A stretch of DNA of 64,000 nucleotides from Nautilus pompilius (taxonomy: Eukaryota; Mollusca; Cephalopoda; Nautilida; Nautilidae). Below the pieces are notes generated by a model that was not told the origin of the DNA, made no database searches, and was given only the letters and a program-made list of their open reading frames with translations. Both the position numbers and the translations under genes were made by a program. Where the stretch lies: positions 806,001-870,000 of the forward strand of contig JACATO010002730.1 of the NCBI GenBank assembly GCA_018389105.1, in the 5' to 3' direction. Within the stretch, counting starts at the first letter, position 1; each line of letters begins with the position of its first letter. Positions 1 to 14,386 of the stretch are shown in pieces.

Positions 1-3000
1 CTGTTCATCGTTGTAAGATGAATTAATAGCAAAATTTAGCAATTTTCTCAACTGATAATTTTTACCTGGTTATTTCATTTTTATTATTAGCAATTGCAAT
101 GGTAGATAAATTTGAATGTTTTATCAGAATGGTTATTGTTTATGTATAGCGTAGCGTCAAGAAATGCAAAAAAAAATGCGTTCGTGTGTGTGTGTTTATA
201 TATATAACATTTTGAGGAGAAAAAAGGTATCGAATGCAGAGCCCTTATGGAATTCTGTGAAGAGGATCATGCTAGTGTATTGTTTGGTGTAATGAAAAAA
301 GTAACCACGACCAAGTAAGTTTGTGACACAGTTATACATTTTATCTCAATAATACATAAATCTACAGCCTGCCAGCATATATTTAACAAAAGGTTTTCAG
401 GTCTAAGTGAAATATGTCACAGACGATTGCTTAATCCACAGCAAATAGCTGAATAAATATTTATCAAGTTCTGCCCACAGTCGTTAAATAGGTTATAAAG
501 TATGTAGCAGAATGCTATTTGTCAATATTTGTTCCCAATTTTCGAAAGCCCTTTTGTGCGCATGGCGAGTTGCTCTGAGCGTCTTAAAGGCAGGCTGGTA
601 ATGTTAAAGAGGTCGCGCGAGTGAACGACAAACACAGCTGGATAAACAGTGTGATTATGATTATCTTTTATAGTGGTCGAGTTAAATATCTTCTAATTCT
701 CTCATGTCAAATCAGTCATTACCTATAAATAATAGAAGTGCAGTTTAAACGAGTACCTTAGAATGAAACCATTATTTTTTTCTTCAAATGACGAAATGCT
801 ACGTGCAGTATATTTAATGTCTTGTTAATGATGAATTTGGATAGTGCATATTGTAATATACTTTTTTAAACGTTAGAGAGAATTTTCTAACAGAAAAAGA
901 AATAGATAAACGAATCAAACTCGCGTCTTCTTCAAAAATTATAATCATCTCCGGGTAGTTCGTGAATGCATTATAAATCTATAACATTTTTAGGACTAAT
1001 AATCTACAAATGATTGTTCTGTTGAAATATCAATCTAAAAATGGATATTTCCCTTAAAAATATACTTGTAAATGTGCACAACAAAATTAATTCTTTTATT
1101 TTTCCATGTATTTTTATTTTCTTTTTTTTGCTTTCCGAGTATAGATCAACATTTTTGTAAACCTTTCCTATGATGCAAAGGCTCGGTTGTTGGCGTTTAC
1201 ATACTCGGTTCTTCTCAAGTTTCGATATATTAGTTGCCAATAACAATGATACGATATTACTTTCAAATCAAAATAGGCACCTTTCTCTTACTTATATATG
1301 ATGACTATGAATTAGTAAAAAACAGAATTCGGTTAAAATTGCCTTGAACTATATGAACATGTTTTATTTATTATAACGTCTAAGCGAGAGATGAAACCCA
1401 AGAGATAGATTTTAGAAATAATCATATTTTTTTTTTTACTTTTCTGAGTACTTACGTATAAACAATCCTTAAATGTCATGTATATTATATTTACTGTGAA
1501 GCCTAATTAAAAACATTCAGTCGGTTATAAAGAACAAGTAAAGATGTCTTCAATGTCACAACAGAGATGATGGAGTTAGTCCTTCCTAGTCTGATTTAAA
1601 TATAGGCTTTAGACAAGAATATCCAAATATTTTTCCAACATAAGAATGCATTTGTGAATGTTATTTTCTCTTTTTTTTCTGTTATTTTAAGATATACTAC
1701 TGATTTTATAAAATTACGTTTTCCTAAAATTGTAAAACTTGATGAAATTACTAATCTGTATTTTTTATTTGTTTTTCAACCAAGATCACGTCTCTTGAAA
1801 TATTATTAATAACAGTATTCATACATTTTTATATTAAAATGTCAGTTATTAATATCATTACGAAACAGTTTCAAAAAATGTCAGTTGGTTGCAAAACTCG
1901 AGCAAAAATTACTCGCTTCAACACACAAGCCTCCTACGTACAATATTTACATCTCAAATTTTGAAACTTTGTAAAACAAGTTTGTATGTTTCATTGTAAG
2001 AGAAAACGTCACCAATCAAACATTTGGCCGAAACTAATCCAAATACTCAAATTTTATGCTTTGTCGATATAGTTCTTCACTTCTCTGAACACGTAAGTAG
2101 TTAAAGTTTTCTTTTCATTCATGATTTCACCAACGTTTATAATTTAAAAAAAAAAAATCAGTTAATTTTATGTATAGCTGATGTGATCAAAGTACTTTTT
2201 CAGTTAATTTTTTTTCTCGGAAACAGTTAAAGAAGCCGAATTTAATTTATTTTAATGTCAACGTCAAAAATAGCAATATAAAGGTTTCTTTAATGATCGA
2301 AATTGAAAACCTTTTTGTTAATAATGATGAAAGAATAGATGGTATGATGTGGTGGTCGCCAAGAAGATTGCATCCTAGTATGATTTTATAAAAATAAGTT
2401 TAAAAAATTAATTTTTGTTATGTGTAATTAGTAGATAATTTCAAAAGAAAATAGTACTATTTTTTGGGCTGAGGCAAATGTTTAAGGAATGGCGTATGTT
2501 CCTAATCTGCGATGTAAAATATTTCAAAATTTATATCAGTCTCTATAAATTCATTGTTTCTTTGGATTTCAGCCTGAAAGAGAAACGATTTTGCATCAAC
2601 GCCATTGTAAATATTTTTTTATTGGTTTGATTAGTGAAAGACGGATTTCGCGAAATGTTGCAGCCATAGTGTAAGTTATAATCAATGTAGATTCGTTAGT
2701 GCTCCTCCGTCGTTGTCACTGTGATACCAACAACACTGACCGTCTGAAATTTATAAGTAGGAAACAGTAAAAACAGTCACTTTATACAGTATCGTATTCT
2801 CAATCGACTGTACCTCCGTCTTTGCTATGTTTCTTCTGCCGACAAAAAAAAGCATGGAAGATCGCTTAGGAGTCGATGGTGATCAAAAAAATGCATGACT
2901 TTTGTCTAAAATGGACCAAAGGTTAAAGGAAGAAACTTCTCTTCCTAGTTAAACTTACGCTTCATTTGGAGAGAATAGGAGCAAATCCACCCTTACTGCC

Positions 3001-6000
3001 TGACCCCTTTAATAAAGAATTCCCGAAACCACATAGTATGGAGATGCATTGATAACGATGTGGCTGGTCGTCTGGACTTTGTCAGCGCTACTGAGAAGGA
3101 TGATGACTACTTTCAGGTCCTGAAAGCTTTAAAGTTACTGTATAGGATAATTTTTTAAACAACAGAAAGTTAATTTTTCAGCACTTTTCTTCCTCCTTTT
3201 GACTTAATAATAATAATAATATAGCTGTAATTTTTATATGCTTATTTTCCTATTCATCAGATTATTATCTTGAAAATTAATTTGCTCGTACAAAATTGTA
3301 TGAATTTAAACAACCTGTAAGAACCCACTTTTCAAACCATCACATGGCCTTGAAACCGTCTCAGTCTTACTTCCGCAAACAATTTATAGAAGATCATTGA
3401 AAGCAACATGAGCAAGAGCAAGTCTGGCAATAAGCTCAGCTTCAGCATGTGGTAATTCGCGTCTGATTTTATGAACTAATACAAAATACATTCAATAACT
3501 GATCATTTTCTATGCGAAAAAATAGAAGCTCTATAAGACCAATGAAATATTCTGTTCATGGTTGTTACTGTTAAAATGCATTTTGAAGATAAAACTAATT
3601 TTCCGCCGATTTAATATTTATATGGCTAGTGTATTAAACATGGATATGTTGCTTATTTCTTTCCGAGATGAAATTATAAATAATAAATCAGTGAACGTCA
3701 GTAAATGTACTTATTTACGATACAGTCAAGAATAACTTACAAAATTATTGTTATTTTTAAAAATATTTTTATATATAACAAAAGCTGCATAAGAATAAAA
3801 CAGAAGCAAAACAAATAAATAAACACTTTATTAGTCATGTTATACTTACATTTGAAAAAATGAAGTGTTTTTGATTTATGTAATGACTTTGGTCATCGTC
3901 TTGTAAGCATTATAATCACCATTTGTAGCAGCAGCAGCAATCCCTGTTGCTTCGTGTTTTCAGAATGTTCTCTATCTTGTTTTCCGCTGCTACTTTTGGC
4001 TTTCATACCATCTATTCAGCTCGTTCTTCCAGCAAGCGTAGAGACCTATAATTCTGACTGCAGCATCTTTATCTGTAGTAAGATAATAATTTAAGCCGTA
4101 TATCGCATATATTAATAGTGTACAGACCGGGTGTAGATTTAGGGGTAAGTTGTTACATCACTATGATTCATAATTAAACTCATAAATGAGGTATAATCGA
4201 CTACCCAATGCGTTTAATTAGGAATTACCGGTGCTGTTACAAGCAGCCTTCAGTCTTTCCTATTTTTGTACATTTGTCTAGATTATATTTGTATACTACG
4301 CTTACAACGTTAATAAAGTAAGAAATATGATCGATATCAGCGTATTGCTCAAACTGTTCAGTATTATCCAATCTTTAGAAAATAAATGTATATTATAAAA
4401 AAACTGCGTATGCTAAATAATATAGAAAAACATAGTATAATTTTATTAAACTAAAAATTATTTTTAAATAATTGGCTTTGCTTTAAATTGTCCAAATTCA
4501 ATCAAATCAAAATAATGAATAGGCGAATAATTTAGCTTATATTTGAAAAAGAACAGTTTTATATTTTAGCTCTTTTCTTGCTCAGAATATTAATTATTCA
4601 CATATGAACCAATGAGAAATCTATCTAGATACTGTTAAAACGTAATAATATAACTGTGATACCAGTATTTAAAGAAAGTGCGTGCTGTAGATTTTATATT
4701 CTCAATTAATTTATCACGCTGTGTTTCATCGGGTTTGTAAGCTTAATATTAATGGCTCTTTCGAAATGTATTAAAGTTGGCTGCCTGTCTCATAAATCGG
4801 ACTAAATAGTAGAAAGGAAATAAATACGAATGATAAAAAGTGGTCTTTTATGCTGCAGTTTAATTTATCATCTAGGCATTAAATAATTTCAGTTACAGTT
4901 ACCATAATAAAGCCAAAATCTTGATCTTTCAAATTTTATTAGTTCTAAAGAATTTATTAAACCCACTAAATTGTAGGAAAGAGTATTCAAATGAAAGGAA
5001 AAATAAATTAACGAAAAATTAAAAAAAACAACTATTTGACGAATTACTATAAATCATTTTTAAAAATTCAAGAATAATATTTTGGTGCGTGAACATTTGT
5101 CGAAATACATAAATAAAATTTAAAGAGAGAATATACGTATCACTAGTGCTGTATTTTCTATACAAATTACTTTTCTTCACTGACAACAGCACACATGCTC
5201 TCAACCTAAGCTAAGACAATAATTTTATTTTCGTAGTTTGTTTTAAAAAATGCAGACGTCATGGAATAAATACATTTAATTTACTCTATAAGGAAAAAAT
5301 TTCATTCGTTTATTTATATAATTAATTGCGAAGAAATTTAAGCAAATTAAAATGTTCTATGCTTTTTATATATTTTTAGGGAAAGCCATAGTTTACTTGT
5401 CTGAAGACCTCAAAGAGATATCATGCTGTCTGACCTTATATTTTACGTCATATTTGTGCTAGAAGATTTGTGTATGACGTTTGATTGGGTGTCATAGGTG
5501 AGCATGATAGTGTGATTCTTGGCGTTGTGGTATCAATTGTAGTATTATCAATTCGAAACGGATAAAAAGGAAACTAAAAGTAGAAACCGATAGGTGAAAA
5601 ATCATCAATAATAAACTGATAATTTCCAATGCGCACCTGATAATATCACATTAATATGTTGAACATGTATGTAGAGTAATGTCATGATTGTGTTCGTTTA
5701 AAATCTTGCACAATGAGTCACACCCTTAATTCACTACTGTTGTAGAGATATAATATTACACATATATATATATATAATTTTAAGCAGTGAGTTAAATCAG
5801 ACGCCCAAAATAAATTCCACGTAACAAGTAAGTTACAATTTTCAGTCTTCGAAACGGGTGTATATAGATGATGCCATTACATGTGATTTACCAGATCACG
5901 TGACCTTAGAAGCCGACGATCGTCGCTATATTTAGGAAAAAAAACAGTCTTTCCTGTTGAGAAGTAGTACTTTTGTGTTTCGCATGGTGCCTTCTCAGAA

Positions 6001-7009
6001 ACCTCATCATAATGAAAAATAAAATTCACTCTCTGAAGTATGGCTGCCATATTTTGGCGCCAGAAGAGGGAAATCGAAAAGTGAATGAGTCTGATTCATG
6101 CTTTGTTGAGCCCATATATAGAAAACCATCAGTGAGATTTTGGAAGCCACAGCAGTTTTATTTTTTTTATGAAAGCCACTTGTTTAAAACAGGAAAGGTT
6201 GACATTTATTTAATGCAAGTATGTATTTAAGTAAATAGTATGCATCATTCAATTATTTATGAAGCCAGATGTTCTTAGATCTCGAAAGTTAGAACAGGTT
6301 TTGCCAAGAAGGAAAAGATGCAGCTTAGAAATAGTGATAATAAAAATATTGGATTGAATAAAGATGGTGGAATGTAGAATATTAATCATTCCGTTCCTTA
6401 TCATTTCTTCATTTTAGTTAGTTCAATCATTGTAAACGTTTTTAAACCTTCGGTGCTACGTGAAATAAAGTTATAATTAACTAATAAGCGGCGTTTTTTG
6501 CATTTACTTTAAAATTATCTTTCTTGAAAAGTCGTCTGAGATTTTTTATCACTGATTAATATGAAAAAAATTACACAGTCATATAAACGTTTGTAAAATT
6601 TTAAGTTGTTTTTTATATCTATTTATATTTAGTTTTGATTTAAAAATCAACCTTTCTTCTCGCTGATGTGCTCATCTTCATTTTTAGTAGAGTTCATTTG
6701 AACGAAAAAAACACATTTCAAAAATCTAAGCTTGACTAGCAGTAGATTTCGTGAAAATAAAATGTTTTTTATAATCTTATTTACTAAAAAGACGTTGCAA
6801 AGTTTTCAAGAATTGGTTAAATGTTTCACCCTTTTATCCATAAAATCTTTCTTTTCACGAAAGAGCTTATTGAGTCGATTTTTATTTCATCACTTTTATT
6901 ATATTAAATTGATTTTAACATAATTTTTTCGGATCCATCATTAACCATGAGAGAAAACATTTTTTTTTCTTTACTTCTGGTATTAATAATGGTAGTAATT
7001 ATAGCGCCG
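1..7009. other. AT-rich noncoding stretch
   Basis: I see no supportable gene here. The ORFs are short, AT-driven and match no family I recognise. The stretch holds many A or T homopolymers and short TA or TG runs (for example near 185-205 and 5760-5780). A reading frame around 2973-3150 that includes VAGRLDFVSATEKDDDYF was considered as an old exon, but it has no flanking splice logic and no family match. It could be intergenic DNA or a large intron. Confidence 0.6.
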
Positions 7010-7320
7010 ACCCAGACCTGTGGTATCTTGTTTTAAACCGCTGCTTACCATGCGCAGCCATCAAAGTCTCTCACTAGATTTTAATGTACGAGTAAATATA
7101 ATGTAAACACGTTACTGTTGTTAGTGTATACCAAAGTTTACAGGGTAGACCACCTTAGTGAAGGAAGGTGGTGCCCTTGTTGTCCGCTAGATGACGTTGC
7201 CAATTTTGCACTATCTGAAGCCTCACAGACAGGGAAATTCCAGCTACAGCTCTTCATTTTTAGATGTGCAAAAAACTTTGAGTTTCCAAAGAAAATCTCC
7301 GTGGCCGGCTGGTAAAGAAG
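7010..7320. other. GC-richer unexplained block
   Basis: About 300 bases are clearly richer in G and C than the flanks and include an open frame of 65 codons (7118-7315) with a WCPCC motif. I recognise no protein family. Such a patch can be an untranslated exon, a promoter-proximal region or an old repeat; the sequence alone does not decide. Confidence 0.25.
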
Positions 7321-9740
7321 AGAAATATAAAGAATAAATCGCTAGTATTTAAGTTTGCTTTGAAATTATTATTATAGAAAATAATACAGTATTGTCATTT
7401 TATCAGTTAAAATTTTATTCTGTTTTGAAACAAATAATTTTATATTATAAGGTTCTTTTTTGCATCTCTGTGACACATAGATGCAGCTGCCTATTTATAT
7501 ATAGATATGGATCTACTATAAATTCCAATTTTCTTGGTCCCTTCTTCCAAGAGATAAGCCTTTTGAACAGCGACGCAAAGTATTTTGCTTTAATAGAAGA
7601 AAATTTGCGTTAGTGTTTCTACTGAATTATATTAGTTAGGTGTTTATTTTCACAAAATAATTATTGTTCGTTGATTGCATAAAATATGCTTTTTAAATTA
7701 ATTAATAAAATTAATGTGCGTTTTCCAATAAGGTTGATTTGAACCTTTACGATGTAATTATGTGCATTGAGCTGAAAAGAAAAGCGAAGGAAACTGAATG
7801 CGCCAATCAATAGTTTGTCATTTTCTAGATGGTAATTATCATTAAGAAAGAACACAAACATCATTAGAGCATGTGGCTCATTACTGATTTCAAAACCGTC
7901 TTAATAAGTTAATGCAGTATGCTCTCTTTTTAAAAAAAAAAAATAATACTGGAAATGTAATTAAATCAGAAAAAAATTTATTCGTTCGTTAAATCGTTAA
8001 AAAATTATTTCTCAATTAGGATTTGTTTTTCTTTCAAACCAATCTGCAGGTGATGAAAGGGTGATGCATCTTAATTAATATAATTAGTAATGAGAACATT
8101 TTTTTAGAAAATCTAATCTCTCTTTAGTTAGATAAAATTAATTGTAAATCAAATGAAAAAGTATACATGTGCAGCCTAATTATATACTCTCCAATGATAT
8201 ATTCAATTTATTATCATTCAATTTTTGTACTAAATTAACTTTATATATCTTATGTTTGTCAAAAATATTTACATGGAAAAATGTATTAGAAAACTTGTTA
8301 AAATCTGAATATAAAATAATCTTTTGGAATGTTCTATTGGTTGGTAGACAAATTTGTCAGGCAATGGACTCAAACAATCTAAAGTGCGTTTAGAATTTAA
8401 CCTTGATATTATGAGCTTTGTAGGCAAAGGATTAATCGTGCTGCCTGGTTAGTCTATAATATTCAAATTCTATTTGTTTAAATTTTTACTTATATTTTAC
8501 CGCTTATTAAATCAGTCATTATATCTTGTTTACATTGACTTGTTATCAGATTAGCAAAAATAATAAATTGTAATCGATTTTTCGTCTAAGTAAAATAGTT
8601 CATAAGAAAAAAATGTATATACTTTATATGAATGTGTCTATTTGAGTAATCAGCGTCTAATAAGGAAGTTCCTTCAATAACCCATGATAAATGTCTTACA
8701 AAATTATGTAGACTATTTACGGAACGCAAGATACTGAGGAAAGTTAATGAGGATGAGGTTAGGAAAATGAGATATATTCAGTTTTAAGTGTATCCGTAAT
8801 TTAAAAAAATACCGTTGTATGCAATCAATTATAAAGTATAATTTTATGTTTGCGAATACACTGAACTTAAAATTATTTTACTACTTCAAGTCTGCGCGCC
8901 ATAGTTGGCACATTATGGATCTAACAAAAATTTCTCATCCAAACTCAGCTTCTTAAACCAAGCAAAGAACAAGATGCGGGGGTTACCAACAAAACGAACT
9001 ACTCTAACTTGTTCCTAAATAAATGACTGAAAATTTAAAGACCATAGTTACTTAGTATTTACATGATATTAAATAGAAAATATAGGAAATGATATGAAAA
9101 GGCGTTGGAATTAATTTCTTGTTCATTATTGTAGGCATTAAAGAAGGCGAAAATTGAGTTGTTTTCCAGTGAAGGATACAGTTCAGCCATTTTATTTTTC
9201 CATCATAATGAAACACAAGCTGCATATAAACTCACGATTATTTTCAAAGATTTGGATAAAAACCCTCTTCTGCTTAGATGTAAGCTTTGATAGCATGTTT
9301 ACTTTGTTGTTCAGAATAGTATATCACAAATGACAATATTTGGTATTTTCGGTAGTAATAAGTACCTTTTACCGAAAAGAAAATGAAATCTTTATTTCGG
9401 AAAAGTAACTACAATGTAAAGTCGAGTGCCCAAGATCGATTTCAAATCAGAACTGTTTGGCGTACCTCCCTGGCATGTTTTCTTTACTAGCAGGCTTTGT
9501 TTGTTTCTTTCCACATGTAAAAATGAAGAGTTCTAGCAGGCATTTTCTTGCCGTGCACTGAAGTGCCGGGATCTGGTGATGCAGGATACATTTTCTAGCA
9601 TAAAAACGTGTTACTACGCTTTCTTACAATATCTTTATATTTCTGTATACATTGGTTTAGGAAAAATATATATTAAATGAAGTAACTGTTTAAGAAGATA
9701 AGCGCAATTACTAAGGTATAAATTGTATATATGCAATATA
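7321..9740. other. AT-rich noncoding stretch
   Basis: No gene, repeat or RNA could be supported between the GC-richer block and the Tc1-like element. The short ORFs are AT-rich and have no recognisable composition or motif. Confidence 0.6.
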
Positions 9741-9742
9741 TA

Positions 9743-9968
9743 CAGCGGTGTGCTAAAGTCTTGCAAAAAAAAATTACTAGGCTTAGAAAATGGGTTCTAA
9801 TTTTGTAGAAATTAGTGACTATTGTATGTTTTCTGTTTTAATTGAGAGATATCGGTGTTTTAAACGCTTTATAACACTAAGATCCATTTTGTAATTGCAC
9901 AGTCAAAATTTAAATATTAATAAAATAATTTGCATGAAATCGACATGTGCAAAAGTGCTGCATAAACC
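9743..9968 (+). repeat. Left inverted repeat of Tc1-like element (IR/DR)
   Basis: It carries an outer repeat at 9743-9766 and an inner related repeat at about 9943-9968 in the same orientation. In Tc1-like elements such paired repeats are transposase binding sites. The DNA between them is AT-rich and only loosely matches the opposite arm, which indicates decay. Confidence 0.8.
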
Positions 9969-10073
9969 ACAAAATATTATAATATATTTTGTGCTATAAT
10001 AGTTTAGGATAGTAGAATATGAATATGAAAAACTGTCATTTTCCACTATTCTGATTCATTTTTGTTCAATATA

Positions 10074-11070
10074 GTGATGACGAGAGCCCGATATTTGACA
10101 CCCGAACAGTGGGCCACAATCGTTCGCATGAAAGAAGATGGTGAAACCGATTGGTCATTGTGGATCTATCGGTTGCAATCAGTCGACGATATCTCGCACC
10201 CTGAAACGTTGGAAAGTCGATGGGAGCCTAATTTCGAAACTCCGAGACGGCAGACCGCGGAAAACGACGGCTCGACAGGATTGTCTGATCGCCCGCATGT
10301 CGAACTCGTACCGATTCCGAACTTCCACCAACATCCAGACCGCATTGTCAAGGCACCATGGGATCCAGTTGGCCTCGTGCACTATCAGACGGCATTTGAT
10401 CCACATGGGACTGCTTGGGCGATCGGCACAGACGAAGCCATTCATCAGTCTGGACAATCGTCGAAATCGACTGCAGTGGGCTCCCGACCATCTCCACTGG
10501 ACCGTTTTTCCGAGAAAGCAAATTCGTGAGGGTCAACTCGGCGGGTCTATTGTACGTTCGGCGATCGGTGTCCGAGAAATACCATCCTAGTTGCACTCGA
10601 CCGATTCTGCAGGCATGGGGAGATTCGGCCATGGTTTAGGGCTGTTTTAAATTGTCCTATGTCGGTCTGTTGCATCACGTGGAGGGTCGAATGAATGCTC
10701 ATGACTATGCTAAGATAGTCTCGGATATTGTCGAACCCTATATGTTTAACCACATGCCCCTGACGGTCATCTATCAGCTGGACAACGCCGCCATCCACAT
10801 AGCTTGGAGTGTCAAGGCTTTGATGGCAGAATTGGGAATCTCCCTCCTCGACTGACCGGCTAAAAGCCCGGATCACAATCCCATCGAAAACATTTGGCAC
10901 TCGATTAAACTCAGCGTTAGTGCCAAAATACCAAAAAATAAAACCGACTGAAACGGAAAATCGAGGAAGCCTGGTCGGATTTCAGTAGTGACAATTGTCA
11001 GCGTTTGGTAGACAGCATGCCTCGTCATTGTGAACAAGTTATCCATAATTTCGGATATTCTACTCATTAT
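10074..11070 (+). pseudogene. Tc1-like transposase, frameshifted
   Basis: This is a DDE transposase of the Tc1 type, read in three plus-strand frames. The start MTRARYLTPEQWATIVRMKE (from 10074) opens the N-terminal helix-turn-helix. The next frame carries IGCNQSTISRTLKRW and the GRPRKTTARQD linker. A third frame gives the catalytic core: YVRRSVSEKYHPSC, then QLDNAAIHIAW (second aspartate) and PDHNPIENIWHSIK (the glutamate). The segment where W-x-x-VLFSDESKF is normal reads FRESKF, so the first catalytic aspartate is missing. There are in-frame stops before GCF and after LLD. The usual family length is about 340 residues, matching the span here. It is the transposase of the surrounding element and is clearly non-functional. 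Confidence 0.92.
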
Positions 11071-11135
11071 TGATAGATCTGATGGCTTTCTGCATAATTT
11101 GAATTGAATCTGAATTAATTAGGTAGCTGTCTAGA

Positions 11136-11356
11136 TTTTATGCAACCCTTTTGCACACGTAGATTTGATGCAAATGATTTTCCAAAAATTATAACTTTTC
11201 TTACAATGAAACAATATTCTTGATATTATTGTAATAGATGCACAACAGTAATATAGAAATACTTTAACGAACAAGATTTGATAACAACTGCTTTCGACAA
11301 AATGCGAGCTAATTTAAAAGAAAAAATATTTTATGCAAGACCTTTGCATACCGCTG
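11136..11356 (-). repeat. Right inverted repeat of Tc1-like element (IR/DR)
   Basis: The outer repeat ends at 11356 and the inner repeat lies at about 11136-11160. Both are inverted relative to the left arm. The spacing between outer and inner repeats (about 200 bp) is the same on both sides, which supports a genuine IR/DR pair rather than chance similarity. Confidence 0.8.
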
Positions 11357-11358
11357 TA

Positions 11359-14300
11359 TATGACAAGTTTGGATTGAGAATATTGCAAATAATACAAAAA
11401 ATGATGGTCATACATAGTAGCGTCGGTTATTTTCTTTATGATTCAATAAAGCTTTTTAGTACAAATTATAACAAAATTTGTTTATAGAAGAAAAATGTAA
11501 ATAATTTTAAAATAATGTAGGTTGAAAATTCTAAAATTAATTTAAATATTTCTGTAATAGCAATTTTCGTATCTGTGCAAATTTTTTCAAGGTGTACATA
11601 TATGTAGTTAATTTTTTGTGCTTGTTTATTTCTTGCTTATTTTAATACATAGAAGTTTATATCATAGGAAGTGAGTGTTGATAAAGTGTTTATTCTTTTC
11701 GTTCGCTGAATGTCTAATCTAGTGATTAAATGTTCGCCTGTAATTTTTGTGCACTTAGAATTGTTTTCGTAGACATGAGTTTTGTAACACTCGCGCGCGA
11801 ACGAGACGAGTTTCTACAGCGATTATAACTGTATTTTGTTTTTTTCGGAGAAGATTGAGAAATATATTTCAGCATAGACTGCACAGGTCTCAGCCAGTAA
11901 TAGAAAACTTTAATGTCGTGTAATGATTGTCTTAATAAAATAGCTATAGTTTATTATTATTCAATAGAAATATATATATTTTGACAAATTACAGTTTTTT
12001 CTAAAAGTATACTCTTGCCTGTTCTTTAATTATTAATAACCCAAAATGTCTATGTTAATGTCATGTAATATTTTATTTTGATTTCTGAAAGCATTCATCA
12101 AAGTGAATTTATCTGGTTTTAATTAATTCAAGGATAAATACGTATTTCTGTATTATTACAGTCATGTGAGGTTATGGAATGATGCTAAAATTTCCAGTTG
12201 TATTTTAGTTTCTTATGAACTGGCTTACTTAATGTGTCTATAGACGTTTTAGAGCATTAGTTGCTTCTGTAGTTCTAAGAAACGGCGATTCAACCTCAGA
12301 AACTATATAATCGGTTTAATGCTTTTGGTAATCATCACAGCAATGCTGAGAACAGATTTGTCTGTCTTGGGTGTTTTTTTTTTTGGACACGGACGCATTA
12401 CTGCGGAAAACAAAAGAATCATATAAACGGTTGACAACAATCCAAGTAGATATTTGTGAATGCAAATTGTAGAAGTGTCCTTAAAAATGAAATAGCTGTG
12501 AAATTTACAAAAAATGAGAAACTAATTTTTCGTAACAAGCAATTACTGCGTATTCTGAACCTTTGGTCTTGAAAAAATGATAATAACTGACATTCCTTGA
12601 GTAACTGATAAATTTACTGTGTACATTACAAAGTATTTGCAAAAGTACAGAACATCTTTTTTAAAATATATTTCAATTAACAAAGGCATAGGTATAAAAT
12701 TCTTATCCCAAAAACGTTTGTGGCTAATATATATTTAATTTCATTTATTGTATCTGAGCAGACCGCTGGAATTTCCATTGACTGACAAAATTAATATAAA
12801 TCTTGGAAAAAGAATCTTTTAAATCTAGTTTTATTCAGCGAAGAAAGCTTTGGCTGAACAAAGATTCAAAATACTTTATCATTATTTCTGTTAGCATATG
12901 CAACCGCCTTCCCCATAACAAGTTTTGTGATTGAAATCTTAGACAAATTAGGATTATTTTTTTTATTTCAAAACGATTTTAAGACTATTAGTTTATACTC
13001 GTTAAGGGTTGCTTGAGTATTCTGTGATTTGAAATTGAAACTATCGACGCATAAAAATAAAATAGCATTGCAAAAATAGAAAACTTTGTTAATACTCAGT
13101 GAACTACTAATGGAACAATAAAGATAGATTATGAATGTGGATTGGATTATCGTTAATCGACTTTTATTTACAATAATTTATTAAAGTGCAATATCTATAA
13201 AATCATTTAAAATAATTTCGAAAGATTTGAGTATTTTATCAAAAAGGAAAAGAACTATTAAACACTTTTCAGAATTATTAATATTTTCCTTTATACATAA
13301 TTTATTTCGCAAACGATTTATTTATTTATTTACTTATTTAAATATTTATCTAAGTTAACTATTGTATAAGAAAACGTCCGATCATTTTTACTACAAAGTG
13401 CATTAACAGTAAGAGACCGATATCAGTTTAAGTATCTTTTAAATAATATAAGCACTTTCTTAATAGAAAGAAAAGTTAAACTAAGCTTTTATAAAAATAC
13501 AAATACTTTAGAGATTATCTATGATTTTAATTAAAGCAAATTTAAAAAGAAACTAGAAAATTCGTACTTTTAGCTTTTGTTAAACGTGAGACAGGAAAAC
13601 AATCAAACTCACGCACGTACCTAATCATTTCGTCTCACATCTTCTCTATAAAAAATATTGCTTAAATGAAAAAGTAAAAGTCATTTTAAATTGAGTGTTT
13701 TCGGAAAGTCATCAATCGTTAATTCAACTAGTGCAGTTTTTTATTCGAACGGGAATACATTTCTTCTCTTAGATTGAAGAAAATTCTTATATTAAAGATT
13801 TTTCAGTGCTTATTTTACAAAATCAACAAGTACCTGAAGACGAGAAAATAGTGGTGCTTCTAGTAGTAAATCAAATCTGACAAGTAAACGATTTACTTAT
13901 GGCATTAAAGACATGGCGGTTCTCACCCAGCCACATACAGCTTCTAGTAGGGACAAAATTCAAGGATATGTGAAGGTGGTAAGTACATGTTCTGCATATA
14001 TAATAGCTAGAATATCTTATCAGATCAAATAGCCGTTAACGGATCTCTATTGTTATGCTGAGGAGACGTTAATAATTTCACGGTTTGCAGAATGTAGGAA
14101 GTGAAAATTGAAGTAGAAAATTATCATGTTATATTATCATTTATCTGTAATAGGCGAGTCTGTCCTTCCGCTTATCTGTGTTTGTTGTTGATGTATTATA
14201 TTTGTTCTTTTATACAACAATAAATTAACTAATATAAATTTGATAATGAAATAATATTTTGAAAGTGAGTTTAGCATACTTCTACTTCTTGGCGAACCCT

Positions 14301-14386
14301 GTACAGATGTTAGAGGTCTAAGGATACACAAGAGCAGTAAGATAAAAGAAAATAAGTCTAAGCAAGTTATCCAAACACGGCTTGGG
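11359..14386. other. AT-rich noncoding stretch
   Basis: I see no gene or repeat family. Simple runs such as TTTATTTATTTACTTATTTA near 13318-13340 are present. All ORFs are shorter than expected for a coding gene. Confidence 0.6.

Larger units (their letters stand above)
9743..11356 (+). mobile_element. Tc1-like DNA transposon, complete ends
   Basis: A 1614-bp Tc1/mariner superfamily transposon. The left end (from 9743, CAGCGGTGTGCTAAAGTCTT) and the right end (read on the minus strand from 11356, CAGCGGTATGCAAAGGTCTT) are inverted copies of one another. Each end is bordered by TA (9741-9742 and 11357-11358), the target duplication expected for this superfamily. A second repeat related to the ends, containing GTGCAAAAGTGCTGCATAA, lies at about 9946-9964. 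Its inverted partner is near 11138-11158. The ends therefore have the IR/DR architecture known from Tc1-like elements. The transposase inside is broken, so this copy could move only if supplied with enzyme from elsewhere. Confidence 0.93.

Noticed and set aside
2973..3150. Open frame with VAGRLDFVSATEKDDDYFQV
   Set aside because: There is no start, no splice sites and no family match; it is too short to separate from chance.
10166..10900. Several minus-strand ORFs of 61-117 codons
   Set aside because: They are shadows of the plus-strand Tc1-like transposase, which accounts for the sequence motif by motif.
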